From assembly GCF_003053725.1 (NCBI RefSeq), contig NZ_QAYC01000001.1, positions 541,831 through 605,830 on the forward strand: DNA of 64,000 nucleotides, given 5' to 3'. Source of the DNA: Rhodovulum kholense (lineage in GTDB: Bacteria > Pseudomonadota > Alphaproteobacteria > Rhodobacterales > Rhodobacteraceae). Below, piece by piece: positions 48,490 through 60,427 of this stretch. Position 1 is the first letter of the stretch, and each line of letters starts with the position of its first letter. The translations under genes and the position numbers were made by a program. A model generated the notes under the pieces. It searched no databases. It saw only the letters and a list, made by a program, of their open reading frames with translations, and had not been told where the DNA came from.

Positions 48490-49512
48490 TCATTCCTCGA
48501 CCCGCAGCATCGTCTTTATGGCACGGCGCTCGTCCATCGCCCGGTAGCCCTCGGCGACATCCGCGATGGGAAGCGTCAGGTCGAACACCCTGCCGGGCTC
48601 GATCCGGCCCTGCAGAACCCTGTCCATCAGGTCGGGCAGGAAGCGGCGCACCGGGGCCGGGCCGCCCAGCATCCGCTGCTGCTTGAAGAAGAGCTGCCCG
48701 CCGTCGAAGCTGACGCCATGGGGCACGCCGACATAGCCGATGGTCCCGCCCGGGCGGCAGACCCCCATCGCCTGCTGCATGGATTGCGCCATGCCGACGG
48801 CCTCGATCACCGAGTCCGCGCCGACGCCGTCGGTCAGGTCCATGATCCGGGCGACGCCGTCCTTGCCGCGTTCCCCGACGATGTCGGTGGCGCCGAAGTC
48901 GCGCGCCAGGGCCGAGCGGCTTTCATGCCGGCTCATGGCGATGATCCGCCCCGCGCCCAGCTGGCTGGCCGCCATCACGCCCATCAGGCCCACGGCGCCG
49001 TCGCCGACGACGACGACCGTTCCCCCCTCGCGCACATTGGCCGCGACCGCCCCGTACCATCCGGTCCCAAGCACGTCCGACACCGCCAGCATATGCGGGA
49101 TCATCCCGGCATCCGGCATCTCTTCGGTGGCCACCAGCGTGCCGTCGGCCAGCGGAACCCGGGCATAGGGCGCCTGGGCGCCGGTCATGAACTCGCGCTG
49201 CTCGCAGGAGGACTGGAAGCCGAACTGGCAATGCGGGCAGGTATTGTCCGAAAGACAGAAGGACCCGACGACGAACTGGCCCGGCTTGACCGTGCGCACC
49301 TCGCTGCCGACCTCGACGACCACGCCGCAATATTCGTGCCCCATATGCGCGGGACCGTCCTGCGGCTGCAGGCCCCGGTAGGGCCAGAGGTCCGAGCCGC
49401 AGATACAGGTGGCCGACAACTTGATGATGGCATCGGTGGGCTTGAGGATCTTCGGATCTTCGACGGCTTCATAGCGAACGTCGCCGGGGCCGTGCATGAC
49501 CGTTGCGTGCAT
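48490..49512 (-). CDS. Zinc-dependent alcohol dehydrogenase
   Basis: This 340-aa MDR-family enzyme has the catalytic-zinc motif CICGSDLW with GHEYCGVVVEVG, the structural-zinc cysteines C-x5-CPHC-x7-C (CLSDNTCPHC to SC) and the NAD(P)-binding GDGAVGLMGV. It oxidises an unknown alcohol or reduces the aldehyde. AAAGGAG lies upstream of ATG. It converges with the FUSC gene, whose stop it abuts. Confidence 0.93.
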   Translation of the reverse strand: MHATVMHGPGDVRYEAVEDPKILKPTDAIIKLSATCICGSDLWPYRGLQPQDGPAHMGHEYCGVVVEVGSEVRTVKPGQFVVGSFCLSDNTCPHCQFGFQSSCEQREFMTGAQAPYARVPLADGTLVATEEMPDAGMIPHMLAVSDVLGTGWYGAVAANVREGGTVVVVGDGAVGLMGVMAASQLGAGRIIAMSRHESRSALARDFGATDIVGERGKDGVARIMDLTDGVGADSVIEAVGMAQSMQQAMGVCRPGGTIGYVGVPHGVSFDGGQLFFKQQRMLGGPAPVRRFLPDLMDRVLQGRIEPGRVFDLTLPIADVAEGYRAMDERRAIKTMLRVEE

Positions 49513-49998
49513 GGAAACTCCTTTCCTTTAAGTCAGGCGCCGGACCCGGCGCCGGTGACATGCTGCATCCAGGTGCAGATCTACCTGTGCTTCCTGTCCT
49601 GGATGGCAATATGGCTGACGCTTGTCCCGGTCGGGCCACGGCAAAGTCCGGGGCAAAGCGCCCTCGGCCGAGGCCGACCCTCGACCCGTTGATCGCGACG
49701 AATTAGGGGCGTTGTCCCTTGGAAGGGCGGACTCGGACCCTGCGATTGCCGCCACTGGCGGCGCCCGCTGACGGTTGACCAAAGACCCTAATGATCGGAT
49801 CGGCGCCGCGCATGCATGCAAAGGCGCCGGGAACGCCAGGCATCCTGCCCCTGGCGGTGGGGCCGCGGGTGCGCTGGTCGCGCCATCGGCCCGGCCTAGC
49901 GCAGGACCTGCCGTCATTGCGGGCGAAACGGCCAATCGCCCGTCGCGCCGGCGCCCCTTCGGGCAAGCATCGTCTCACCCGCCGGCCGACCCCGGCGG
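49513..49998. other. Intergenic stretch, no gene seen
   Basis: This 486-bp gap holds the promoter of the alcohol dehydrogenase gene near 49513-49600 but no credible coding frame, hairpin or mobile-element end. Confidence 0.5.
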
Positions 49999-51240
49999 TC
50001 AGGCTCCTGCGGACCTGGCCGAGCCCCCGGGCGGGTGGAAAAGCGACCGCCGGATCGCCACATGAACCCCGAAATTGCCATCCGCGACCTGGGTGACGCT
50101 GAAATCGGCGGCGACAGACAGCAGGGCACGGGCGTCGTCTTCGGTCAGCCCGTGGACGTCCCTCAGGAAACGCCGCCCCTGGCGGAAGGCATGGCGCAAG
50201 GCATGATCCACCGAAGAGCGCGTGTAGACATCGGTCTGGGCGCTGCGGCCGAGATCGCGCAGGTGGTTTTCGAACCTGAAGCTCTGGATCACCCAAGCCT
50301 CGGGCGTCCCGATGACCGGCGCGGTCCGGCCGCGCACCCCGGGGACGGTGTCGGTTCCGGACTTGTGCAGTCTCAGGCGGAAGGTGCCGGTCAGCGACAT
50401 CTCAAGACCCGTTCCGTTGATCTCGCCATCGCCCTGGCTGAAATGGCCGTCCCCGATGGACAGCAGCGCGCCCTCGACCGCGACGGGCAGATAGATGCGG
50501 GCGCCGGAACCGGCGCGCCAGTTTTCGATATTGCCGCCGAAATAGCCCGGCGGAATGGTATCGACGATCTCCGCCGCGCGCGGGGCGCCCCCGACAAAGC
50601 CGAAATGCGGGCGCGCGGGCACGACGATGCCGTCCAGCGCCCGGCGGTGATCGACCAGACTGTGGTCGACCGGAATGCCGGGATCGTCCATCGTGCCGCG
50701 CTCGATCCCGAACGGACCGGTCTGCGGGGTCCAGCGATACTGATAAACGGCGCGGGCCTCGTCGGGGCGGTCCGGATCGACCTCGAAGATCGTCACCGTC
50801 TCGTGCCGTTTCGTGCCCGGCAGCGGGTCCGTGTACTGATACCCCCACCAGGCGGCGGCATTCGATCCGAAGGCCTTGCCCCGGAACAGCAGATTGGCCG
50901 AGGGGCGCGGGGCGATCTTCAGGATCTCGACCTCCAGAACGTCGCCCGGTTCGGCGCCGCTGACATGGATCGGCCCACTGCAGATATGGACGCCGAAACC
51001 CTCGCCCGCGCCGGTCGATCGCCTTGGCCTGACGAGTCCAGCGAAAGACGCTTTCCGCCCCCGGATCGCCCTCGACGAAGCAGGTGTAATCGTCGCCGCC
51101 ATGCCGGGTCAGCGTCTCGACCCGGACGACCGCGCCGGAGGGCACATGGAGGGCGGGCGGAAGCGACCGGCTGATATGACCCCGATGCACGGTACCGGCC
51201 CGCGCGGGCAGCACGAAATCGACCGGGCCGCCATCGCCGG
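49999..51240 (-). pseudogene. Acetamidase/formamidase, frame-broken (copy 1)
   Basis: The - strand carries the FmdA/AmdA family in two frames. The N-terminal part (VLPARAGTVHRGHISRSLPP, VVRVETLTRHGGDDYTCFVE, AKAIDRRG) is in one frame. The rest, from GEGFGVHICSGPIHVSGAEP through NAAAWWGYQYTD, GGNIENWRAGSGARIYLPV and IGDGHFSQGDGE to the end, is in another. At the junction near 51000 homologues have a longer stretch between DRRG and GEG, so about 10-16 codons appear deleted out of frame. Such enzymes hydrolyse formamide or acetamide to ammonia. The 3' part alone is intact, but without the first ~70 residues activity is unlikely. Confidence 0.75.
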
Positions 51241-51377
51241 GCGCAGGCGCAGGCAGCTCCGCCGCGGGGCTCGCGGGCCGCCGCACCGGCGGCCGGGCCG
51301 CGCCCACCGCCGCCGGATCGGCGGCCTCACCCGGATTGCCGCGAACGGCGTAGGGAAGCGGCGCATGCCGGTTGTCC

Positions 51378-52111
51378 GCGCGCAGCGCGCGGGGCGCGAG
51401 ATGCCGAAGGCGTCGTGAAACGACAGGCTGAAATGCGCGGCGCCAGCAAAGCCCCAGCGATGCGCGATCTGGGCGATACCGACCCCGTTCTGGCTCATGT
51501 CCAGCAGATCGGCGCGGCTGCGCCCCAGCCGTTTCTGGCGGATGTGCCGGGAAAAGCTGTCGCCCCCCCAGCTCGAAAAGCCGCTGAACATAACGCGGCG
51601 ACAGCCCCGCCAGTCCGGCGACATCGCGCAGGGACAGCTCCTGCATCGCCAGCCGCGTGTCGATAGCGGCCGTGACCCGCCGGAAATGCGCGACCTGAAC
51701 GGGCGTCATCCCGCCGTCGTCCAGATCCGCCTCGCGCAGGACGGCGTTGCAAAGCACGTCCAGCAAGGCGCCCTCGCTGGCGGCAAGGTCCTGCTGGGTC
51801 AGCGCGTCGAACTGCGCGCCGAGAACCGCCAGCATCGTCCGCGCCATATCGGCGGCAACCGACCCGCCCAGCACCAACGGCCGCGCCAGCCGCTGTCGGC
51901 CGAGCCGGGTCGAGACGCAGTCGGGCGGCGCAGCGGTCAGCCCGAATTCGGCCAGCCGCGCGCACCAGAGCGCCGCGCGCCCCGCCTCGGGCAGCGTCGA
52001 CAGATCCAGATGATCGGGGGCCAAAGCGCTGTCCATCCCGCGACAAGCCTGGCGCAGCAGCGGCCGCCCGGTGCCGGAAATCCGGGGGGGGGCGGGCCGG
52101 TTTCCGTTCAT
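51378..52111 (-). pseudogene. AraC-family regulator, frame-broken
   Basis: From ATG 52111 the protein reads through an N-terminal ~170 residues to SLRDVAGLAGLSPRYVQRLF, the first AraC helix-turn-helix. At a run of seven C (51563-51569, G on the coding strand) the frame shifts. The second helix-turn-helix continues in another frame: DSFSRHIRQKRLGRSRADLL and GIAQIAHRWGFAGAAHFSLS to DAFGIS. Another indel then restores the first frame at PRALRADN. One G fewer in the run would give FELGGDSFSRHIR. It lies between two divergent acetamidase genes and was likely their regulator. Confidence 0.72.
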
Positions 52112-52371
52112 ATGCCTTAATTTTATGCGGCTGTGTCGGCAAGCGCTGTCCCGCATATGCACAAACGGTTTCCCGGACGCGCGACCCTCCTGCGGCGGCG
52201 GTCCGGCAGGACGGCGGTCAGCCCCCGCCAACTCCTTGCCATGGCGCCGTTTTCCGCCGCCCGTAACGGAAGGCCCGGGCGCCCTGCCCCCGGGCGGGCG
52301 CGCTTGCCAAAACCGGGCCACCGCCAACTGAGCCTGCCGGTGCCAGATATTTCCCAACAGGAAAGACGATC

Positions 52372-53478
52372 ATGTGTCGTGAAGACGATGCGACCTGCCC
52401 CGATTTCGAGGCGCATTTCCGGCAGTTCAAGGAAGAGATCAACCCCGGCCGGCGCGGGCTGCTGGGCGCCAGTCTGTTCGGCGCGGGCGGGCTGATCGCG
52501 GCGGGGGCGGCGGGCTGTCGCTGGTGACGCCCGCGCTGGCGCAGGCCAGTGCCGCCAAGGCGCCGGGGCGCCCGTCCTATCACTATCTTCCCGCCAATGC
52601 CGAGACGGTCCATTGGGGGGTATTCCAGCAAGACGCTGGCGCCCCGGATCGAGACCGACAGCGGCGACATCGTGCCCCCCGAGACGCTGAGCCATCACGC
52701 CGACGACGACCTGGAACGCATGGTTCACGGCGATGAGGGCGCCGAAAGCGTCTGTCTCTGGACGAAGGACAGGAAGGGCGTCGACCGCCGGGGCGCGGGG
52801 TCGACCGATCCGGCGGTCTACAGGGTGGGCTCGGGCGACGGTCAGGGGGTGCATATCCTCACCGGCCCGGTCCATGTGCGGGGCGCCGAGCCGGGCGACG
52901 TGCTCGAGATGCGCATCCTCGATTGCGTGCCGCGTCCCAGCGCCAATCCGGATTTCGCCGGCAAGAGCTTCCGGTCGAACGCCGCCGCCTGGTGGGGCTA
53001 TCATTACAACGACATGTTGGGCGGCGCGAAACGCGAGGTCATCACGATCTATCAGGTCGATGCCACCGGCGACAAAAGCTGGGCCGAGGCGGTCTACCAT
53101 TTCAAATGGGTTCCGCAGACCGACCCGTTCGGCGTGACCCATCCGACCATCGACCATCCCGGCGTGCCGGTCGACCATGCGCTGACCGACCGCAATTACG
53201 ACGTGCAGAAAGGCATCCGCATTCCGATCCGGCCGCATTTCGGCACGCTTGGCGTGGCCACGGCCGAGGCCGATTTCGTCGAACCGGTCCCGCCCAGCTA
53301 TACCGGCGGCAATGTCGACAACCGGCGGATCGGCAAGGGCGCGATCATGTATTACCCGGTCTCGGTCGAGGGCGCGCTGCGGTCGGTCGGCGTCGATTTC
53401 GGGATCACGCAGGTGGTCGACGGCAACTGGGGCGTGCACGCCATCGTGAAGAAGGACATCTTCTCGGGCCGCGCCTGA
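52372..53478 (+). pseudogene. Acetamidase/formamidase, broken (copy 2)
   Basis: ATG 52372 begins MCREDDATCPDFEAHF, followed by a twin-arginine-like signal RRGLLGASLFGAGG. Two frameshifts follow. One is at a G5 run (52503-52507), after which the frame needed reads LVTPALAQA. The second is at a G6 run (52615-52620), where VHWG should continue YSSKTLAPRIETDSGD. The remaining frame is open to 53478 and keeps GVHILTGPVHVRGAEPGD, NAAAWWGYHYND and GGNVDNRRIGKGAIMYYPV. About 105 residues found in copy 1 (from GDGHFSQGDGE on) are missing at 53388-53394, including conserved acidic residues. It is non-functional. Confidence 0.75.
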
Positions 53479-53852
53479 CCGCCCGGCTCCCCCCCGAGCC
53501 AAACGATGGCCCGGCACGGGGGGCCTTGCGGCGGGCACGCCCCCGGGCATGACCCGCACGCTCGGCCGCCCGACCCGAGCGCCAGCCGACCCCGAGGCCC
53601 GTCCGCCCGCCGATGCCAATCGAGGACCGCTCCGCCCGCGCCGGAGCACGGCAGGGCCTGTCTGCAACCAGTCCGGCCGACGGCGCGGCGAGGCCGGGCC
53701 TCGTCTTCCCGTGATCCGGCATCCGATGCCCTGCCCGCCCGACCGGCAGCCCGGACCCAAAGCCCCATGCCAAAAGCCCGACGCGGACCGGACCGGTCAG
53801 TCTGCGAAGGCCGCGGCACGAGGCATGCTGCGGGTCTGCAGCAAGGCCCCGC
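53479..53852. other. Intergenic stretch, no gene seen
   Basis: This 374-bp gap between converging genes holds no credible frame, terminator or repeat. Confidence 0.5.
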
Positions 53853-55642
<1,790 letters not shown>

Positions 55643-55683
55643 TCTTCTGTCCTTCGGATCGTCCGACTGGCCCGGCGCGTCGA

Positions 55684-55983
55684 TCAGCCGGGCAGCCGCT
55701 CGACGAAATAGCCGCGGTTCCGGCCCGCGGCGAGGCGGTGGACCCGAATTTCGGCATGGGCCGCGGACCGGTACCAGCCAGGCGCGCTGTCCATGCTGCC
55801 GAACCGCGGCCTCACGATCTTGCCCTCGGGCGCGCGGCCCTCGACCGCTTCGGTCCGGCCGCCAGTGGCCAGCAGCCACCCACCGAACCGCGCAGGCGCG
55901 GCCGCGACCCTCTCGGCATGGGGGACGATCCGCGCGGGGTCCTGCGGGTCGGGTTCGAGGACGAAATGGCCAGCAGGCCTCAT
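55684..55983 (-). CDS. DUF1330-family small protein
   Basis: This 99-aa protein shows the DUF1330 (dimeric alpha/beta-barrel) pattern: RFGGWLLATGGRTEAVEG, then IVRPRFGSMDSAPGWYRSAA and RNRGYFVERLPG. Members are small, probably ligand-binding or enzyme-like proteins of unknown function. It lies 41 bases upstream of the SDR gene, in the same operon as the reductases and the broken NAD(P)H oxidoreductase. Confidence 0.72.
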   Translation of the reverse strand: MRPAGHFVLEPDPQDPARIVPHAERVAAAPARFGGWLLATGGRTEAVEGRAPEGKIVRPRFGSMDSAPGWYRSAAHAEIRVHRLAAGRNRGYFVERLPG

Positions 55984-56037
55984 GTTCGGGTCCTTCCGGC
56001 TGACATATCGGGGACAAGGCGCACCAGTCGCCCCCTC

Positions 56038-56605
56038 TCAGGCCGCCAGCCGTGCCGCGAGGCCCCGCAGCGCGCGGGCCAGCCGTGCCGCGTGATCGCG
56101 CGCCCGGTCCGTCACCGCTTGCAGGTCCTCGGCACTGTTCACCCCCGGGACATGTCTCATGCTGGTCGAGATGACGGGAGACTAGTCGTCCATCCCGCAA
56201 AGCTGCGCCGGAAGAAAGTCCTCCAGCGGAGAGGTCATCGGCTGGCCCGACGCATAGGCCGCCCCGGGAGCGCCCGTGGTGAAGGACTGGATCAGCGGCT
56301 TGCCCTGCAGCCGCGTGCCCTCCGCGCCGTGGGCGAAACCATGCACCGGCACGCGGTCGACCCAGGTCTTCATCAGCCCCGGCAGGCCGAAGCAGTCGAA
56401 GGGGAAACTGCCAGACAATGACGTCGGCATCGGACAGGGCCGCCTGTTCGGCGGGCACGTCGATGCGGAAATCGGGGTAAAGCGCGTCGAGGCGGCGCAG
56501 CTCGATCTCGATCCCGGGCTGCGCCCGCAGGCTGTCGAGGATGATGCGGTTCGCGGTCGACCGGTCGAGATCGGGATGGCCGGAAATGACGGGTGTCTTG
56601 GTCAT
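56038..56605 (-). pseudogene. NAD(P)H oxidoreductase (MdaB/KefF type), broken
   Basis: The flavodoxin-fold family is recognised by VISGHPDLDRSTANRIILDS at the start, AALSDADVIVWQFP, then in another frame FDCFGLPGLMKTWVDRV and GKPLIQSFTTGAPGAAY. One extra base in an AAA run (56405-56407; T on the coding strand) causes the shift: removing it gives WQFPFDCFG. A TAG stop at 56182-56184 then interrupts PAQLCGMDD before the conserved SPVISTSMRHVPG, which runs on to TGA 56038. Two independent lesions make it a pseudogene. It is divergent from a broken LysR gene. Confidence 0.78.
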
Positions 56606-56718
56606 GCTTTGATCCGAGGGGGCATTGGGGAGCTCGGGGCCGATCCAGATCCGCGCGCTTTTGACAATTGGCCGTGGAATGGACCAATCCTTCTTTCCCG
56701 GAAGGAAAGGACACGTTG

Positions 56719-57494
56719 GTGGAGCCGGCGCTTTACGGGCACCTCCGGGTGTTTCATGTCATCGCCGCCGAGGGCAGCGTCACCGGCGCCGCACGGCGTC
56801 TGGGTGTCGGCGTGCCCGCGGCCAGCAAGTCTCTGAAAGCGCTCGAAACGCAGACGGGGTGCCGCTTTTCAACCGCAGCACCCGGCGGCTGGAAATCACC
56901 CCGGCGGGCGAAATGCTGCAGGGCCGCAGCTCGGACGCGCTGCGGGTGCCGAGCCATGCGGTGGAAAAGCGTGCAGGATCTGGGCCGGACCCCCAGCGGC
57001 ACGGTGCGGATCACGGTGGCCCGCTTTGCCCATTGGTGCGGGCCGCGGCGGCCCGTGCTTGCCCGCTTCGCCGCGCGCCATCCGCAGATCCGGCTGGAAA
57101 TCTCGGACGATCACGGCACGGTCGATATCCTGCGACAGGGCTTCGACATGGGCATCCGCTTCGGCGACCGGCTGGAAGAGGACCTGCCCGCGCATCGGAG
57201 GCTGCCGCTGATGCAGGAGCGCGACGGCGAGGACCCGACCATCGACATGCCCGCGCGCCTTGCGACCAACGACATCGAGGTGACCGCCGACGCGGTGCGG
57301 CAGGGCCTTGGGATCGGCCGGTTGTTCGAGCCAGTGCGCGCCCGCCTGCCCGATGCGGCGGACTTCGCGCCGGTGCTGGAGCCCTGCTGCCGCCGCTATC
57401 CGGCGCTCTTTCTCTGTTTTCCCCGGAACGGCCGGAAGGCGGCACGGGTCCGGACCCTGACCGACTTTCTGGCCGAAAGCGCAGGCGGGCGCCG
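56719..57494 (+). pseudogene. LysR-family regulator, broken
   Basis: GTG 56719 (AAGGA upstream) begins LYGHLRVFHVIAAEGSVTGA, a LysR winged helix. At a G4 run (56856-56859) the frame changes; the continuation GVPLFNRSTRRLEITPAGE is in the second frame. Near 56970 a further indel returns to the first frame at VQDLGRTPSGTVRITVARFA. In the effector domain about 45 residues appear missing after HRRLPLM (near 57210), before DMPARLATNDIEVTADAVRQ. The end is not defined, as the frame runs on into Pro/Arg-rich sequence. Divergent from the broken NAD(P)H oxidoreductase, its likely former target. Confidence 0.75.
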
Positions 57495-57667
57495 AGCGCT
57501 GTCCCCGCCTCGGACACGCCCCCCACGCCCCTCGCTCACGACACCGGACCCGCCGGGCGGGGCTTTGCGGGAAGGGCCCCCGGCGGCAAGGGTTCGGCGG
57601 CAAGGGTTCGGCGGCAGAGGACCTGCGCGGAGGCGGACAGTCGCCGTCCCCGCACCGCCCGCTTGGG

Positions 57668-59062
57668 TCAGGCGGCCCGGCGGCGTTTGCGCCCGGCGCT
57701 GCCAAGGGCGCCGCAGGCAAGTCCGATCAGCCAGACCGATGCCGGCAGCGGAACCGGGGCCGGGTCCTCCGCCGCGGCCAGGACCTCGTACCGGAGCCCG
57801 GCGGCCGCGCCCTCCTCAAAGCCGAACCAGTAGCTGTGATCCGGGTTGACGGACCCGTCTTCGTTGACCGACCAGACGCCGTCGTCGCCCTTCTCGACCA
57901 GGTCGAGATAGGGGGCCTTGCCGGTGTCGCCCTTCAGTTCGATGTCGAGCCAGGCGGTCACGAAATGCTGGCCGATATTGTTGGTGAAGACCTGATCCCA
58001 GAGCGGATCGATGTAGTGATCCGCGACGCCCAAGGCATGGCTTTCCTCCGGGGCGGGGATCGGCGCGACGACATGGTGGCCGCCGCCCTCAAGCGTCAGC
58101 AGGGAGCGGTCGACGCCGGTCGCGCCTTCCCAGATCGCCCGCACGCCGGTCTCATAGCCCGCCGTGCGGTCGTCCGACCCCGCGATGAACAGCATCGGCA
58201 CGTCGATCGCCGCCAGCCCCTCGGCCTCCCAGAGACCGTAATTCATGCCCCAGGGCGCAATGGCCACGGCGGTCTTGATCCGCGGATCGGCCATGGCCGC
58301 GTGGGTCTCGCTGCCCTGCTCGTGGATCGCCAGCGTGTTCGCAGGCGCCCAGCCCATCGCCGCTTCGGACAGGCCGCCGCCGGCCGTGACGATCGCCCCG
58401 TAGCCGCCCATCGAATAGCCGATCAGACCGGTATGGCGCGTGTCGATCAGACCGGCCAGCCCCGAATTTGCGTCGGCGTTCAGCCGCTCCATCTCGTCCA
58501 GGACGAACAGCTGATCCAGGGTCCGGTTCACCAGCGTCGAGCCGAACGCCGCCTGGCTGCGATAGGTCGAATCGGTGTGATCGATGGATGCGACCACATA
58601 GCCCTTCGAGGCGAGGTTTTCCGCCAGTTCCGCCATCAGGAAGCGGTTGCCCGGATAGCCGTGGCTCATGATCACCAGCGGCAGCGGCTCGGCGCTGTCC
58701 GCGGCGGCGGCGTCGCGAACCGCGCGGCCTTCCAGCGCGACCTCGGTGATCCCGTCGCGCAGGTAGACATCAAGCGAGGTCTCGCCCGTCGCGCCCGCGA
58801 CGGCCGGATACCAGACCTCGACCGTCAGCGGCCGGTCGTAGCGCGGCAGATCCGCCGATGCGCCCGCCGCCGGATCGATGCCGACGATGTCGATCTGGTT
58901 TTCATGGACCAGATCGATCCGCCGCACGCCGATGGGCAGATCCCCGTAAGCCGCCAGAGCCGGAGCGTTGGGCGCCTGGCCGTCAATTCTGTTCTCCGCC
59001 GCAAGCGGCGTCGCCGCCGCCGCGGCCGTCAGCAACGAGAAGGCCAAGGGAAGATGTCTCAT
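57668..59062 (-). CDS. Exported alpha/beta hydrolase with VPLPA-CTERM tail
   Basis: This 464-aa protein starts at ATG 59062 (AGGAG upstream) with a signal peptide (LPLAFSLLTAAAAATPLAA). The body is an alpha/beta hydrolase of PAF-acetylhydrolase/dienelactone type: oxyanion segment MSHGYPGNRF, nucleophile GYSMGGYG, and a His in GGGHHVVAP. It ends with VPLPASVWLIGLACGALG and RKRRRAA, a VPLPA-CTERM sorting signal, which is processed by an exosortase-like system in Rhodobacterales. So the enzyme is probably exported and handled at the envelope. Substrate unknown. Confidence 0.87.
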   Translation of the reverse strand: MRHLPLAFSLLTAAAAATPLAAENRIDGQAPNAPALAAYGDLPIGVRRIDLVHENQIDIVGIDPAAGASADLPRYDRPLTVEVWYPAVAGATGETSLDVYLRDGITEVALEGRAVRDAAAADSAEPLPLVIMSHGYPGNRFLMAELAENLASKGYVVASIDHTDSTYRSQAAFGSTLVNRTLDQLFVLDEMERLNADANSGLAGLIDTRHTGLIGYSMGGYGAIVTAGGGLSEAAMGWAPANTLAIHEQGSETHAAMADPRIKTAVAIAPWGMNYGLWEAEGLAAIDVPMLFIAGSDDRTAGYETGVRAIWEGATGVDRSLLTLEGGGHHVVAPIPAPEESHALGVADHYIDPLWDQVFTNNIGQHFVTAWLDIELKGDTGKAPYLDLVEKGDDGVWSVNEDGSVNPDHSYWFGFEEGAAAGLRYEVLAAAEDPAPVPLPASVWLIGLACGALGSAGRKRRRAA

Positions 59063-60427
59063 GTGAAGATCTCCTGGGGTCGAGAAACGTCGGCCAGTCC
59101 GGCGATTGTCGCGCGATCCGGCGGCGCAGGACGGGACACTGACGCGGTTCCGGTCCGCCGCGGCGGCCGTCGCTCGCCGTTTCGGCACCGATCGGCGCCG
59201 TCCTGGACCCATCCTGGGGCCGTCCTGGTGCCGCGCGGCCAGAGCCGCGACGCGCGACGCGTTTCGTGTCATCCGAACTGAATTTTAGGGTCTTGGTGAG
59301 CGCGTGACCGTCGGGTATCCACCGCAGGTAACACCGCTGTGAACCCTTCGTCATTTTTCTGACCGCCCTGGCTTTCGCCCTGCCCGGCACCGCCCGGTTC
59401 GGCCGGAACCGCCGCATCGGGCGGTCGAGCGTCTTGCCCCGCGCGAGGCCGCAGGCGCAACGGCCGCCATATCGGGGCGTCCGGCCCCCGGGACCGGCGG
59501 CAAAGGCCCGGGCCGCGCGGTCATGGACAGGGGTGGCCCTGGCCCGGCCGTCTGCGATGCCCAGTCCAACCGATGGCGGAACGCCAAGGTGGCTGTGCAG
59601 CGCCCCGTTTCCGCCGGTGCCGGGAAGGCCAATCGGGCGCGCGCCATTCGGAACGCCGCGCGCCCCCGCTGGCGCCGACGCATCCAGCGCCTCGATCACG
59701 TCCCGGCAAAAGGGTTGCGGGATAGGCCCCGCGCCGTGCCGGTCGAAGGCCAAGACCCGACCCGGAACCCGCTTCTGCCGCGCGGCCCCGGGGACGTCCC
59801 GAGCCAAGGCCTCGGGTCCTCGCGGGCCTCTTTCCCTGCGGGCTCAGCGGCCGGGGTCGGACAGGCCTGGCTGGCCGACCGGGGCCACGCGGCCAGCGGG
59901 ACAGCCGGTCGGTCCCGGCAATCGGCCGGTCGCCGATCCGGGCGCGGCCCACCATCATCGGGCCGTCCGCGCCGAAATCCCATGTCTCGTTGCCGCAAGC
60001 ACGACCCCCTCTGGCACCCGGGCGGCGGGCCTCATGGACAAACCGGTCCGAGAGCCGGTTGCCCGCAGGGCCCAGAAGCGCCCCGATCGGCCGGCGGCCG
60101 CGTTCGGCGGCGCATCGGCGCGTCGGAACGCCATCCGGGTTCCGCCAATCGGGGCCGGACGCGGAGGCCCGCGCGGCGACTTCGCGATGGCGGACGTTCC
60201 CGGCATCCTTGCCCAGCCAGCCGCAGCGTGTCGGGGGACGCGGGCGGCGGACATGCGACCCCCGAAGGCGCGAAACCGACCCTGTTCCCGGCCGCGGTCA
60301 GCAATGGCAACGCGGATGCGCCCTTCTCCAGCCGCCGACGCCCTCGCAAATCCGCTGGACCGGCCGCCGTCGGGGCCGCATGACAGGCAGGACCGAGACA
60401 CGATCCTCAAGGAAAAGGAAGACCGGC
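59063..60427. other. 1.4-kb stretch with no intact gene
   Basis: No intact gene is seen on either strand. Fragments on the - strand (59690-60400) resemble a LysR effector domain, described separately. The part 59063-59690 shows nothing recognisable beyond the A+T-richer patch near 59280-59360 upstream of the hydrolase gene. Confidence 0.5.
59690..60400 (-). pseudogene. Possible LysR effector-domain remnant
   Basis: Short - strand pieces in changing frames read in LysR-like order: [11 protein letters not shown] (near 60310), then [18 protein letters not shown] (near 59970-59930), and last RDVIEALDAS (near 59700). This order resembles the start, middle and end of a LysR substrate-binding domain. 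No helix-turn-helix is left, as the ArsH-like gene starts directly on the other side. The match is by pattern only and could be chance in such G+C-rich DNA. Confidence 0.3.
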
